The position numbers were made by a program, and so were the translations under genes. A stretch of DNA of 64,000 nt from Streptococcus oralis (GTDB taxonomy: Bacteria; Bacillota; Bacilli; Lactobacillales; Streptococcaceae): the NCBI RefSeq assembly GCF_001983955.1, contig NZ_CP019562.1, forward strand, positions 620,001 through 684,000. Direction: 5' to 3'. This document shows, piece by piece, positions 35,842-47,997 of the stretch. The notes below the pieces were generated by a model, which searched no databases, was not told where the DNA came from, and saw only the letters and a list, made by a program, of their open reading frames with translations. Numbering within the stretch: position 1 is the stretch's first letter; each line of letters starts with the position of its first letter.

Positions 35842-38334
35842 ATGATGAATGCAAGAAATGATCGGTATGTAGTCGTTGATTTAGAGGCGACCAGCACCGG
35901 AAGCAAGGCAAAAATTATTCAAGTAGGCATTGTGGTGATTGAGAATGGTGAAATCATCGATCAGTATGCGACTGATGTCAATCCCCATGAACCCTTGGAT
36001 TCTCATATCAAAGAATTAACGGGTCTGACCGATCAGCGTTTGGCTGTGGCACCAGAATTTTCTCAGGTGGCTGGAAAAATTTTTGAATTGGTTAAGGACG
36101 GTATTTTTGTTGCGCACAATGTACAGTTTGATGCCAACCTTCTTGCAGAATTTCTCTTTTTTGAAGGATATGAATTGCGCACACCTCGGGTGGATACAGT
36201 TGAGCTTGCCCAAGTTCTATATCCTCAGTTTGAAAAATACAATCTAGGTATCCTTTGTCAAGAATTGGGCATTGAGCTGGAACATGCCCATACTGCCCTG
36301 TCAGATGCTCAGGCAACAGCTGAACTCTTGCTTTACATGCGTCAAAAACTTTTTGAGCTACCTAAAGGGCTTTTAGAAAGCTTATTAAACCTTGCAGACA
36401 ACCTTCTCTATGAAAGTTATCTTGTGATTGAGGAAGTCTATCAGCAACAATCTCTCTTATCTTCGCCCGACTTGATGGAACTTCATGGGCTTTTCCTCAG
36501 AAAGGAAAGCAAAGGCTTAGTCCCACGAAAGTTATCCAAAGACTTTGCTAAAAACATTTCTTTATTGGGGCTGGAGGAGCGTCCGCAACAGTTGGAATTT
36601 GCGGAGAAGATTGAGCAATTATTGGAAGAACACCAGATTTCCTTTATCCAAGCCCAAACGGGACTGGGTAAGACTTATGGTTATCTCCTCCCAGCTTTGA
36701 ACTTGGAGAGTCAAGCAGGTATCCTAGTGAGTGTTCCGACCAAAATTCTTCAAAATCAAATCATGCAAGAAGAAGGTCAGCGCTTAAAAGAGGTTTTCCA
36801 TCTGGAGATTCATAGTCTCAAGGGGCCTCAAAATTACTTAAAACTGGATGCCTTTCACCAAGTCTTCCATCGACCGGAGTCCAATCGCCTTTTCACTCGC
36901 TTTAAGATGCAACTGCTTATCTGGCTAACAGAGACAGAAACAGGTGACTTGGACGAAATCGGGCAACTTTACCGCTACCAGCATTTTCTGCCAGAACTAG
37001 TCCACGATGGCAAGCTTTCAAAGAAAAGTTTATTTGCTACAGAGGATTTTTGGAAACGAGGGCAGGAAAAGTGCAAGACCAGTCGTGTTCTTCTGACCAA
37101 TCATGCCTATCTGGTCACTCGTTTGGAAGACAATCCAGAGTTTGTTGATAACCGTTTGGTAATTTTGGATGAAGCTCAAAAAATGCTGCTAGCTCTCGAA
37201 AATCTAGCCCAGCAGGCTTATCACCTTGAGGATCTTGTAACTCAAATTGAAAAGTCCTTAGAGTCAGAGGAAGATTTGGTTCAGAAACGCTTGCTTGAGA
37301 GTATTAGCTTTGAATGTCGATACTTGATGGAGCAGTATCAATCAGGTCTTAAGAATGGAAAGTGGTTGGATTCTCTTGAAGAGTTGCGCCAGCATTTTTC
37401 GGAGTTAGCTCTCCCAGAGTATAGAGAGATTGCAAACTTTTTCACCTCGGACCGTGAATTTTGGCTTGCTACAGCAGAAAAATCGAGCAAGGATGTCTTG
37501 ATTTGTTCAAGTAAAAAAGGCCGCTTTATACTAGCAGACCTATTGCCAGAAGATTGCAGGCTCCTAGGAGTATCTGCCACTCTTGAAATCAGCAATCGGG
37601 TTTCCCTAGCAGATTTATTGGGATTTCCAGACGCTCCGCTTGTTAAGCTTGATGTAGCAAAACAGGAGCAACAAGAAGTCTTTCTAGTCAATGACTTTCC
37701 TCTTGTGACAGAAGTTTCGCCTTTTGACTATGCTAGTGAAGTGGCTTCTGTTATCCGAAGGTTACAAGCCTTTCAAGAACCCTTATTGGTCTTGTTTACC
37801 TCAAAAGAAATGCTGCTGGCAGTTTCGGACCTGCTCGACCAACCGCATCTAGCTCAGTATAAAAATGGGGAACCAAGCCAACTGAAAAAACGTTTTGAAA
37901 AAGGTGAACGCCAGATCTTGCTTGGAACAGGCAGTTTCTGGGAAGGAGTTGATTTTTCAACCCATCCTTGCGTGATTCAAGTGATTCCGAGATTGCCTTT
38001 CCAAAACCACCAAGAACCTTTAACAAAAAAATTAAACCAAGAACTGCGTCAAGAAGGGAAAAATCCTTTCTATGATTATCAGTTGCCGATGGCGATTATT
38101 CGGCTAAAACAAGCCCTTGGTCGTACTGTTAGACGACCTGACCAAGGTTCGGTTGCTGTAATCTTAGACAGTCGAGTTGTCAGCAAGCGTTACGGCAAAC
38201 AAATCGCCCAGGCCTTGTCAAAAGAAAGGGCTGTTCAGGTTCTTTCTATAGAACAGCTAGAGCCTGCTGTAGCTGATTTTCTCCAATTTCGTCGCAATAG
38301 AATGAAAGAAAAATCCCAGAAAGAGAAAAGGTAA
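35842..38334 (+). CDS. dinG: DinG-like protein: DnaQ-type exonuclease fused to a DEAD/DEAH helicase
   Basis: 830-residue cytosolic protein. Residues 1-175 are a DnaQ-like 3'-5' exonuclease (DLEAT with the first two metal ligands, VAHNVQFDANLL, HTALSDAQATAELL). The rest is an XPD/DinG-type helicase: Walker A AQTGLGKT, LLTNHAYLV, DEAQ in VILDEAQKML, SATLE, FWEGVDF and QALGRTVRR. No four-cysteine Fe-S cluster pattern is evident, as in Firmicutes DinG, where this fusion is normal and is reported as a nuclease. Start: tandem ATGs at 35842 and 35845 with no ribosome binding site. Likely operon with rodA (5 bp apart). Confidence 0.9.
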   Translation: MMNARNDRYVVVDLEATSTGSKAKIIQVGIVVIENGEIIDQYATDVNPHEPLDSHIKELTGLTDQRLAVAPEFSQVAGKIFELVKDGIFVAHNVQFDANLLAEFLFFEGYELRTPRVDTVELAQVLYPQFEKYNLGILCQELGIELEHAHTALSDAQATAELLLYMRQKLFELPKGLLESLLNLADNLLYESYLVIEEVYQQQSLLSSPDLMELHGLFLRKESKGLVPRKLSKDFAKNISLLGLEERPQQLEFAEKIEQLLEEHQISFIQAQTGLGKTYGYLLPALNLESQAGILVSVPTKILQNQIMQEEGQRLKEVFHLEIHSLKGPQNYLKLDAFHQVFHRPESNRLFTRFKMQLLIWLTETETGDLDEIGQLYRYQHFLPELVHDGKLSKKSLFATEDFWKRGQEKCKTSRVLLTNHAYLVTRLEDNPEFVDNRLVILDEAQKMLLALENLAQQAYHLEDLVTQIEKSLESEEDLVQKRLLESISFECRYLMEQYQSGLKNGKWLDSLEELRQHFSELALPEYREIANFFTSDREFWLATAEKSSKDVLICSSKKGRFILADLLPEDCRLLGVSATLEISNRVSLADLLGFPDAPLVKLDVAKQEQQEVFLVNDFPLVTEVSPFDYASEVASVIRRLQAFQEPLLVLFTSKEMLLAVSDLLDQPHLAQYKNGEPSQLKKRFEKGERQILLGTGSFWEGVDFSTHPCVIQVIPRLPFQNHQEPLTKKLNQELRQEGKNPFYDYQLPMAIIRLKQALGRTVRRPDQGSVAVILDSRVVSKRYGKQIAQALSKERAVQVLSIEQLEPAVADFLQFRRNRMKEKSQKEKR

Positions 38335-38339
38335 AAAAT

Positions 38340-39563
38340 ATGAAACGTTCACTCGACTCTCGAGTCGATTATAGCCTTCTCCTACCAGTGTTTTGTTTAC
38401 TGGTGATTGGAGTAGTGGCCATTTATATAGCAGTTAGTCATGACTATCCAAATAATGTATTACCAATTCTAGGTCAGCAAATCGCTTGGATTGCCTTGGG
38501 TCTTGTCATTGGATTTGTGGTCATGTTCTTTAATACCGAGTTTTTATGGAAGGTGACTCCCTATCTTTATGGTCTAGGGCTAGCTTTGATGGTCCTCCCT
38601 CTTGTTTTCTACAATCCAAATCTTGTAGCGTCAACAGGTGCCAAGAACTGGGTATCGATTGGTGGAACGACACTTTTCCAGCCATCGGAATTCATGAAGA
38701 TTTCCTATATCTTGATGTTGGCTCGAGCCATTGTAAGATTCACTCAAAAACACAAGGAATGGCGACGGACTATTCCCTTGGATTTCCTATTGATTGGTTG
38801 GATGATCGCCTTTACCATACCAGTCTTGATCCTCTTAGCCCTACAAAGTGACTTAGGGACTGCCTTGGTCTTTGTAGCTATTTTTTCCGGTATGGTTCTC
38901 CTTTCAGGTGTTTCGTGGAAGATTATCATTCCGGTTTTTGCGACAGGAGTGACTGCTGTTGCAGGCTTTATGGCCATTTTTATAAGCAAGGATGGACGTG
39001 CCTTCTTGCATCAGATTGGAATGCCAACTTACCAGATCAACCGCATCTTGGCTTGGCTCAATCCCTTTGACTTTGCGCAAACAACGACTTACCAACAGGC
39101 GCAGGGACAAATTGCGATTGGAAGTGGTGGCTTGTTTGGACAAGGTTTCAATGTGTCCAATCTCCTCATTCCAGTACGCGAGAGCGATATGATTTTCACC
39201 GTGATTGCTGAAGATTTCGGCTTCATTGGTTCGGTCTTTGTGGTTGCCCTGTACTTGCTTCTTATTTACCGGATGTTGAAGATTACGCTCAGGTCAAATA
39301 ACCAGTTCTACACCTACATTTCGACTGGATTTATCATGATGTTGCTCTTCCATATCTTTGAAAATATCGGTGCCGTGACAGGCTTACTTCCTTTGACAGG
39401 GATTCCTCTACCTTTCATCTCTCAAGGGGGCTCCGCAATTATTAGCAACCTCATTGGTGTCGGTCTCCTCTTATCTATGAGTTACCAGACCAACCTAGCG
39501 GAGGAGAAAAGTGGAAAAGTTCCATTCAAACGAAAGAAAGTCGTCCTAAAACAAATCAAATAA
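38340..39563 (+). CDS. rodA: RodA, SEDS peptidoglycan glycosyltransferase
   Basis: 407-residue polytopic membrane protein (about ten segments) of the SEDS family, which polymerises lipid II during peripheral cell-wall growth with a class B PBP. Diagnostic: LQSDLGTALVF (catalytic Asp), NRILAWLNPF, SGGLFGQG, and the end LPLTGIPLPFISQGGSAII. The start MKRSLDSRVDYSLLLPVF and total length match pneumococcal RodA rather than FtsW in my memory. It sits between dinG and a DJ-1 gene, 10 bp before the latter. Confidence 0.93.
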   Translation: MKRSLDSRVDYSLLLPVFCLLVIGVVAIYIAVSHDYPNNVLPILGQQIAWIALGLVIGFVVMFFNTEFLWKVTPYLYGLGLALMVLPLVFYNPNLVASTGAKNWVSIGGTTLFQPSEFMKISYILMLARAIVRFTQKHKEWRRTIPLDFLLIGWMIAFTIPVLILLALQSDLGTALVFVAIFSGMVLLSGVSWKIIIPVFATGVTAVAGFMAIFISKDGRAFLHQIGMPTYQINRILAWLNPFDFAQTTTYQQAQGQIAIGSGGLFGQGFNVSNLLIPVRESDMIFTVIAEDFGFIGSVFVVALYLLLIYRMLKITLRSNNQFYTYISTGFIMMLLFHIFENIGAVTGLLPLTGIPLPFISQGGSAIISNLIGVGLLLSMSYQTNLAEEKSGKVPFKRKKVVLKQIK

Positions 39564-39573
39564 GGAGGCCACT

Positions 39574-40128
39574 ATGGCAACAGTAGCAGTTATCTTGGCC
39601 CAAGGTTTTGAAGAAATTGAAGCCTTGACAGTAGTCGATGTCTTGCGTCGAGCAAACATTTCCTGTGATATGGTAGGATTTGAAGAGCACGTGACAGGAT
39701 CACATGGCATTCAGGTAAAAGCTGACCGTATCTTTGATAGTGATTTGTCTGACTATGACTTGGTAGTTCTTCCGGGTGGCATGCCAGGATCAGCTCACCT
39801 ACGGGATAATCAAGCCCTCATTTCTGAGATTAAAGCCTTTGACAAAGCTGGAAAGAAAATTGCTGCCATCTGTGCAGCCCCAATCGCCCTCCATCAAGCA
39901 GGTGTCCTGAAAGACAAGCACTTTACTTGTTATGACGGAGTTCAGGAGCAAATTACTGACGGAATTTATCAAAAGCAAACAGTGGTTGTAGATGGCAATC
40001 TAACAACCAGCCGAGGACCGTCAACCGCACTTGCCTTTGCCTATGAGTTGGTAGAGCAGTTGGGAGGAGATGCTGAAAGTTTACGAGTTGGCATGCTCTA
40101 TCGAGATGTCTTTGGAAATCAACAGTAA
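39574..40128 (+). CDS. DJ-1/PfpI (ThiJ) family protein
   Basis: 184-residue cytosolic protein of the DJ-1 superfamily. The reactive cysteine lies in the nucleophile elbow KIAAICAAPIALH, and the acidic partner is in AQGFEEIEA. Members act as glyoxalase or deglycase, or as oxidative-stress chaperones; older annotations call it a thiazole monophosphate biosynthesis protein, which is not supported here by other thiamine genes. Last gene of the dinG-rodA unit, with a terminator after it. Confidence 0.88.
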   Translation: MATVAVILAQGFEEIEALTVVDVLRRANISCDMVGFEEHVTGSHGIQVKADRIFDSDLSDYDLVVLPGGMPGSAHLRDNQALISEIKAFDKAGKKIAAICAAPIALHQAGVLKDKHFTCYDGVQEQITDGIYQKQTVVVDGNLTTSRGPSTALAFAYELVEQLGGDAESLRVGMLYRDVFGNQQ

Positions 40129-40129
40129 G

Positions 40130-40155
40130 ACGAGAGTTCGGCTCTCGTTTTTTAC
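40130..40155 (+). terminator. Terminator after the DJ-1 gene
   Basis: ACGAGAG TTCGG CTCTCGTTTTTT. Confidence 0.85.
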
Positions 40156-40196
40156 TTGGAAAAATCTAGGAAATCATCGCTTTTTTCATAAAAAAA

Positions 40197-40205
40197 TGGT
40201 ATAAT
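40197..40205 (+). promoter_or_regulatory. Extended -10 directly before the HAD gene
   Basis: TGGTATAAT ends 7 nt before the ATG at 40213. There is no ribosome binding site, so the transcript is probably leaderless. Confidence 0.65.
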
Positions 40206-40212
40206 GAAGGGT

Positions 40213-42736
<2,524 letters not shown>

Positions 42737-42816
42737 AAAATGTGGGAAATAGTTCCCTTGGTTTAAAAAATATGATATAATCATTACGATTGTTTCTAGT
42801 ATAAAAGGAGTTTGAT

Positions 42817-44544
42817 ATGTCTAATGGACAACTAATTTATCTAATGGTTGCGATTGCAGTCATTCTGATCTTAGCTTATGTAACAGCTATCTTTTTACGT
42901 AAGCGTAATGTAAGCAGATTAACGGCCCTTGAAGAAAGAAAAGAAGAACTCTACAACCTTCCTGTAAATGATGAGGTTGAAGCAGTTAAAAACATGCACT
43001 TGATTGGTCAAAGTCAGGTGACCTTCCGTGAATGGAACCAAAAATGGGTTGATTTATCTCTGAATTCATTTGCTGATATTGAAAATCACCTCTTTGAAGC
43101 TGAAAGCTACAATAATTCTTTCCGTTTTTTCAAAGCTGCTCACAAGATTGATCAAATTGAAAGCCAAATTGGCTTGATTGAAGAAGATATTGCAGCTATT
43201 CGCAATGCCCTTTCTGAACTTGAAAAGCAAGAATCTAAGAATAGTGGCCGTGTCCTTCATGCCTTGGACTTGTTTGAATCCCTTCAACATACCGTTGCAG
43301 AAGACTCGGAGAAATATGGGAAGGCCCTTCCTGAGATTGAGAAACAATTGGAAAACATCCAATCTGAATTCTCTCAATTTGTTACCCTAAATTCATCAGG
43401 TGACCCAGTTGAAGCGGCAGCAATTCTTGATTCAACTGAAAATCATATTCTTGCTTTGACACACATCGTTGAGCGAATTCCAGCTCTTGTTGAAACCTTG
43501 ACAAAGGAACTGCCAGAACAATTAGCAGATTTGGAAGAAGGCTATCGCAAGCTGTTGGATGCCAACTACCACTTTACAGAAACAGATATCGAGTCTCGTT
43601 TCCAACTTTTGCATGAATCTTTGAAGAATAATCAAGAAAACATCCGTCAGTTGGAGTTGGACAATGCAGAGTATGAAAATAATCGCATCCAAGAAGAAAT
43701 CAACGCCCTTTATGATATCTTCACTCGTGAAATTGCAGCTCAAAAAGTAGTTGAAAGTCTTCTTGCTACATTACCAACTTATCTCAACCACTTGAAAGAA
43801 AATAATCAGGTGCTTGTTCAAGATCTTGAACGCTTGACTAAAACCTACCTTCTTCCTGAAAGTGATGGAAATCATGTTCGTCGTCTTCAAGCAGAATTGG
43901 CTGCATTTGATACGGCAATCATGGAAGTGACAGAGGATCAAGGTGAGTCAACACAAGCCTACTCTGCTCTTGAAGAACAGTTGGAAATGCTTCAAAGCAA
44001 CCTCAAGGATATAGAGGATGAGCAAATCTCTGTTAGCGAACGACTTGCGCAAATTGAAAAAGACGACCTCAATGCTCGCCAAAAAGCAAATGTCTATGTG
44101 AACCGTTTGCATACTATCAAACGTTACATGGAGAAGAGAAACTTGCCAGGTATTCCTCAAAGTTTCTTGAAACTTTTCTTTACTGCAAGTCATAACACAG
44201 AAGATTTGATGGCAGAGTTAGAACAACCACAAGTGAATATTGAATCGGTTAAACGAATTCTTGAAATTGCAACAAATGATATGGAAGCACTTGAAACAGA
44301 AACCTATGATATCGTTCAATATGCAACCTTGACGGAGCAACTACTCCAATACTCAAACCGTTACCGTTCATTTGATGAGCGTATCCAAGAGGCCTTCAAC
44401 GAAGCGCTTGAAATTTTTGAAAAAGAGTTTGACTACCAGGCATCATTTGAAAAAATTTCACAAGCCTTGGAAGTTGCTGAACCAGGGGTTACAAACCGTT
44501 TTGTAACTTCATATGAGAAAACACGTGAAGCGATTCGTTTTTAA
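42817..44544 (+). CDS. ezrA: EzrA, septation ring regulator
   Basis: 575-residue protein with one N-terminal membrane segment (about residues 4-26, LIYLMVAIAVILILAYVTAIFL) and a long cytoplasmic part made of coiled-coil spectrin-like repeats. It regulates FtsZ ring formation and links division with cell-wall synthesis in Gram-positive cocci. An extended -10 (TGATATAAT ending at 42781) lies upstream, and AAAGGAG gives a good ribosome binding site. It follows gyrB as in pneumococcus. A terminator follows. Confidence 0.95.
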   Translation: MSNGQLIYLMVAIAVILILAYVTAIFLRKRNVSRLTALEERKEELYNLPVNDEVEAVKNMHLIGQSQVTFREWNQKWVDLSLNSFADIENHLFEAESYNNSFRFFKAAHKIDQIESQIGLIEEDIAAIRNALSELEKQESKNSGRVLHALDLFESLQHTVAEDSEKYGKALPEIEKQLENIQSEFSQFVTLNSSGDPVEAAAILDSTENHILALTHIVERIPALVETLTKELPEQLADLEEGYRKLLDANYHFTETDIESRFQLLHESLKNNQENIRQLELDNAEYENNRIQEEINALYDIFTREIAAQKVVESLLATLPTYLNHLKENNQVLVQDLERLTKTYLLPESDGNHVRRLQAELAAFDTAIMEVTEDQGESTQAYSALEEQLEMLQSNLKDIEDEQISVSERLAQIEKDDLNARQKANVYVNRLHTIKRYMEKRNLPGIPQSFLKLFFTASHNTEDLMAELEQPQVNIESVKRILEIATNDMEALETETYDIVQYATLTEQLLQYSNRYRSFDERIQEAFNEALEIFEKEFDYQASFEKISQALEVAEPGVTNRFVTSYEKTREAIRF

Positions 44545-44548
44545 AAAT

Positions 44549-44578
44549 AGAAGCTTAGAAGATTTCTAAGCTTTTTTA
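44549..44578 (+). terminator. Terminator after ezrA
   Basis: AGAAGCTTAGAA GAT TTCTAAGCTTTTTTA. Confidence 0.88.
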
Positions 44579-44612
44579 TTTTCCTAAAAAAAGACAGAAT
44601 CCCTGTTTATCA

Positions 44613-44641
44613 TTGAAATAATAGCCTCGATTTGATATGAT
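44613..44641 (+). promoter_or_regulatory. Promoter of pgdA, 7 nt from the start codon
   Basis: -35 TTGAAA at 44613-44618, 17-bp spacer, extended -10 TGATATGAT ending at 44641. The ATG at 44648 is six bases further on, so the mRNA should begin at or next to the start codon. Confidence 0.75.
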
Positions 44642-44647
44642 GGAAAT

Positions 44648-46039
44648 ATGAAAAAAAATAGAGCGAAACGTGTTTCTCACGATAAAACGAGAAGGCTATT
44701 GCTTTCCCTTGTTGGAATCTTAGGAATTGCTACGATTCTATTAGGGAGTGCTATTGGTTATAAGCTACTACAAAAGCAATCTTACGAACAAAAAATTGAA
44801 GCGCTAAAAAGCGAAAAGGACCAGCAATTCAACTCAGGTAGTCAGAAGGACCATTTCCGAAAAGGTCAAGCTGAGGTGATTGCCTACTACCCTCTGCAAG
44901 GAGAGGAAGTCATTGCGTCTGTTAGAGAAAAAATCAACCAGGATATCAAAGAAAAGCTGGAAGATAAAGAGGATTTGGTCTTTTATTATAGTGAGCAGTT
45001 GGACCCAGTCTTAAAGGGAGTTGTTGCTCGTAGTATCAGTAAGCAAGTCTACGATTTGTCTGCATCAAAGGTTGAAGAAAAAGAAAAGACTTCCTTAGGG
45101 AAAATTTTCTTGACTGAAGATGGGAAAGATTTTGACCTTAGCAAACTCTTCAAAGATGCTAGCAAGGCTAAGGAACTCTTACTGACTCAAATCAAAACAA
45201 CTCTAGAAGATAAGAAACTTGACCAGGCAAAAATTGATCAAGTTATAAAGAGCTTCACAGACCAAGAATTGACATCTTGGAGCTTTGATTATAAGGATAG
45301 TCAAATCATCCTTTATCCTGCTAATCCTGGAGAGACTGTTGAGGAAATTGCTCTACCCATATCCAGTTTCTTTGATGTTTTGGAGTCCTCTTATCTATTA
45401 GAAAAAGATGCTGAACTCTATCAAGCTTACTTTGCACAAAAAGACAAAAAAGTTGTAGCACTGACCTTTGATGATGGTCCAAATCCGTCTACAACTACAC
45501 AAGCTTTGGATACATTAGCTAAGTACAAAGTAAAAGCGACCTTCTTTGTACTTGGTAAAAACATCGCTGGTAATGAAGACATCCTTAAACGGATGAAGTC
45601 TGAAGGTCATGTTGTAGGAAACCACAGCTGGAGTCATCCCGTTCTTTCACAACTTTCGCTCGAAGATGCTAAAAAGCAAATCACTGATACAGAAGATCTG
45701 TTAACTCAAGTTTTAGGATCAAGCTCTAAACTGATGCGCCCACCTTATGGTGCCATCACTGATGATATTCGAAACGGCCTTGATTTAAGCTTCATCATGT
45801 GGGACGTGGATAGTTTGGACTGGAAGAGTAAAAACGAGACAGCCATTTTGACAGAGATACAGCGCCAGGTTCGCAATGGTTCTATCATTCTCATGCATGA
45901 TATCCATGGTCCTTCTGTTAATTCTCTACCAAGTGTTATTGAGTATTTAAAGGGTGAAGGGTATACATTTGTGACCGTTCCTGAATTACTCAATTCTCGC
46001 TTAAAAGCTCACGAGATCTATTACGATCGTGATCAATAA
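44648..46039 (+). CDS. pgdA: PgdA, peptidoglycan N-acetylglucosamine deacetylase
   Basis: 463-residue membrane-anchored surface enzyme. Residues 1-40 hold a basic start and one membrane segment ([21 protein letters not shown]); a middle domain (about 60-265) precedes the NodB polysaccharide deacetylase domain (about 270-440). Metal and catalytic residues are visible: TFDDGPNP (two Asp), GNHSWSHP (two His), RPPYGA, and LMHDIH near the end. It removes acetyl groups from cell-wall GlcNAc, giving lysozyme resistance. No ribosome binding site precedes the ATG; see the promoter entry. A long hairpin (46050-46098, AAATCTAAAG pairing with CTTTAGATTT) follows. Confidence 0.94.
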   Translation: MKKNRAKRVSHDKTRRLLLSLVGILGIATILLGSAIGYKLLQKQSYEQKIEALKSEKDQQFNSGSQKDHFRKGQAEVIAYYPLQGEEVIASVREKINQDIKEKLEDKEDLVFYYSEQLDPVLKGVVARSISKQVYDLSASKVEEKEKTSLGKIFLTEDGKDFDLSKLFKDASKAKELLLTQIKTTLEDKKLDQAKIDQVIKSFTDQELTSWSFDYKDSQIILYPANPGETVEEIALPISSFFDVLESSYLLEKDAELYQAYFAQKDKKVVALTFDDGPNPSTTTQALDTLAKYKVKATFFVLGKNIAGNEDILKRMKSEGHVVGNHSWSHPVLSQLSLEDAKKQITDTEDLLTQVLGSSSKLMRPPYGAITDDIRNGLDLSFIMWDVDSLDWKSKNETAILTEIQRQVRNGSIILMHDIHGPSVNSLPSVIEYLKGEGYTFVTVPELLNSRLKAHEIYYDRDQ

Positions 46040-46120
46040 TTTTTAAAATCTAAAGGAGCAAGTGTTCTGATAATCAGGATTTTGTTTCTTTAGATTTTCT
46101 TCACATAGAAAGGAAAAACG

Positions 46121-46963
46121 ATGAAATCTTATACCCTTAATAATGGAATTTCAATTCCTGTACTAGGATTTGGAACATGGAAAGCTGAAAATGGAGAGGT
46201 AGCCTACCAAGCCGTTTTAGAAGCCTTAAAGGATGGTTATCGACATATCGATACTGCAGCTATCTATAAAAATGAGGAAAGTGTTGGTCGTGCTATTCGA
46301 GATAGCGGTATTCCAAGACAAGAAATCTTTGTAACGACCAAACTCTGGAATACCAATCACAGCTATGATGAAGCTCGCCAAGCATTTGAAGAATCAATGG
46401 AAAAACTGGGATTGGATTATCTAGATTTGTACCTTATCCATTGGCCAAATCCAAAACCTTTAAGAGAAAATGACGAATGGAAAACTCGCAATGCTGAAGT
46501 CTGGAGAGCGATGGAGGATCTTTACCAAGAAGGCAAAATCCGTGCTATCGGCGTTAGTAATTTCCTTCCTCATCATTTGGATGCCTTGCTTGAGACAGCA
46601 AGAGTCATTCCAGCGGTCAATCAGGTGCGCTTGGCACCAGGAGTTTATCAAGAGGAAGTGGTTGACTACTGTAGAGAGAAAGGAATTCTCTTAGAGGCTT
46701 GGGGGCCATTTGGACAAGGAGAGTTGTTTGAACAGAAAGAAGTCCAAGAAATTGCTGATAAGCATGGGAAATCAGTGGCTCAAATCTCCTTGGCTTGGAG
46801 TTTGGCAGAAGGATTTTTACCCCTACCCAAGTCAGTGACAGCCTCTCGTATCCAGAGCAATCTTGACTGTTTTGGGATTGAACTCAGCAAAGACGAGCGA
46901 CAAGTCTTAAAGACAATTTCAGTGACTTCGGGCGCACCTCGTGTGGATGAGATGGATTTTTAG
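46121..46963 (+). CDS. Aldo/keto reductase
   Basis: 280-residue NADPH-dependent oxidoreductase of the AKR family. Signature segments GYRHIDTAAIYKNE (catalytic Asp and Tyr), FVTTKLWNTNH (Lys), YLIHWPNP (His), AIGVSNFLPHHL and the C-terminal LPKSVTASRIQSNL (cofactor binding) are all intact. Such enzymes reduce aldehydes, methylglyoxal or 2,5-diketogluconate. It follows pgdA as a separate gene with an AAAGGAAA ribosome binding site. The substrate is unknown. Confidence 0.92.
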   Translation: MKSYTLNNGISIPVLGFGTWKAENGEVAYQAVLEALKDGYRHIDTAAIYKNEESVGRAIRDSGIPRQEIFVTTKLWNTNHSYDEARQAFEESMEKLGLDYLDLYLIHWPNPKPLRENDEWKTRNAEVWRAMEDLYQEGKIRAIGVSNFLPHHLDALLETARVIPAVNQVRLAPGVYQEEVVDYCREKGILLEAWGPFGQGELFEQKEVQEIADKHGKSVAQISLAWSLAEGFLPLPKSVTASRIQSNLDCFGIELSKDERQVLKTISVTSGAPRVDEMDF

Positions 46964-46979
46964 AAAGTAAGAAAAAGAA

Positions 46980-47008
46980 TTGTAAATTTTGTACCTTTCT
47001 GATATAAT
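46980..47008 (+). promoter_or_regulatory. Promoter of the glyQS T-box operon
   Basis: -35 TTGTAA at 46980-46985, 17-bp spacer, extended -10 TGATATAAT ending at 47008. Confidence 0.8.
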
Positions 47009-47014
47009 ATTCAA

Positions 47015-47203
47015 CAGGAAAGAAAGTCTTATGGCGTTCTTCAGCGAGCTTGGGATAGTGGGAGCCAAGTAGGACAAGGTAAGAAACTGGCGCTTTCTGT
47101 CGTATTTTTAAAAACAATGAAGTAATAAATTAGGGTGGAACCGCGTTTCTGACGCCCCTAGGTTAAATCAACCTAGGATTGTCGGATGCGGTTCTTTTGT
47201 TTA
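47015..47203 (+). promoter_or_regulatory. Glycine T-box leader
   Basis: T-box RNAs sense uncharged tRNA and then prevent termination. The T-box core AGGGTGGAACCGCG is at 47132-47145. Stem I runs from about 47014 to 47097; the specifier is probably GGC at 47089-47091 (after AAACT), reading tRNA-Gly. The terminator pairs GAACCGCGT (47138-47146) with ATGCGGTTC (47186-47194) and encloses CCTAGGTT/AACCTAGG, followed by TTTTGTTT. It controls the next three genes, up to glyS unless the intervening element interferes. Confidence 0.92.
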
Positions 47204-47235
47204 TTCAGCCTATGTGTGTAAAAGAAAGGAGAGTC

Positions 47236-47997
47236 GTGGATAACCTTTATCTTGTAAAAGATGATAGCCAACTAGTTGCATTTCGTGATTTTGTATTAAG
47301 AAATACTGAAAAGTTGGAGGCTTATCAATCTTTTTTAAAGAATGAACTTGCAGTCTACGATTTACCGCAAGCCATCATTTGGTCAGGTTTTAATGCTGCT
47401 ACACAGATTATTAGGGAAATTCCTGTTCCTGCCTATACAAATAATAGACGAATGGTTATGACGCCTGATTTAACTGTTTGGAAAGAGCTGTATTTGTATC
47501 AGTTGATGGACTACGAGCGTTCTCAGCAAACTCAAGCAATAGAAAGTCACTATCATTCTTTATCTGAAAATTTCCTCTTACAGATTGTAGGACATGAGTT
47601 AGCTCATTGGTCGGAGCATTTTTCAGATGATTTTGATGGTTACGACTCTTACATCTGGTTTGAAGAAGGGATGGTTGAATATATTAGTCGCAAGTATTTC
47701 TTGACAGAAGAGGAATTTCAAGCGGAAAAAATTTGTAATCAATCTCTCGTAGAACTTTATCAGAAGAAGTATGGTTGGCATTCATTGAATGATTTTGGTT
47801 CCTCTACTTATGATAAGAACTATGCAAGTATTTTTTACGAATACTGGCGTAGTTTTTTGACAGTAGATAAGTTGGTAGAAAATCTAGGTAGTGTACAAGC
47901 GGTCTTCGATTCTTATCATCTATGGGCAAACACAGATAAAACTCTTCCCTTGTTAAATTGGTTTGTTCAGCAGAAATTAATTGAAAAAGAAATATAA
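47236..47997 (+). CDS. Zinc-metallopeptidase-like protein in the glyQS operon
   Basis: 253-residue cytosolic protein. The motif GHELAHWSEHF (about residues 137-147) is an HExxH zinc site, and WFEEGMVEYISRKYF (about 160-175) supplies a glutamate and a helix as in gluzincin peptidases. No signal peptide or membrane segment is seen. I start at GTG 47236 after AAAGGAGA (MDNLYLVKDD). The frame extends upstream to TTG 47179, but that lies within the T-box terminator. It sits between the T-box and glyQ (18 bp gap), so it should respond to uncharged tRNA-Gly. A related gene sits here in pneumococcus in my memory, of unknown function. Peptidase activity is inference from the motif. Confidence 0.78.
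   Translation: MDNLYLVKDDSQLVAFRDFVLRNTEKLEAYQSFLKNELAVYDLPQAIIWSGFNAATQIIREIPVPAYTNNRRMVMTPDLTVWKELYLYQLMDYERSQQTQAIESHYHSLSENFLLQIVGHELAHWSEHFSDDFDGYDSYIWFEEGMVEYISRKYFLTEEEFQAEKICNQSLVELYQKKYGWHSLNDFGSSTYDKNYASIFYEYWRSFLTVDKLVENLGSVQAVFDSYHLWANTDKTLPLLNWFVQQKLIEKEI

Noticed and set aside
47179..47235. Upstream TTG start for the zinc-peptidase-like gene
   Set aside because: It lies inside the T-box terminator; GTG 47236 follows AAAGGAG.
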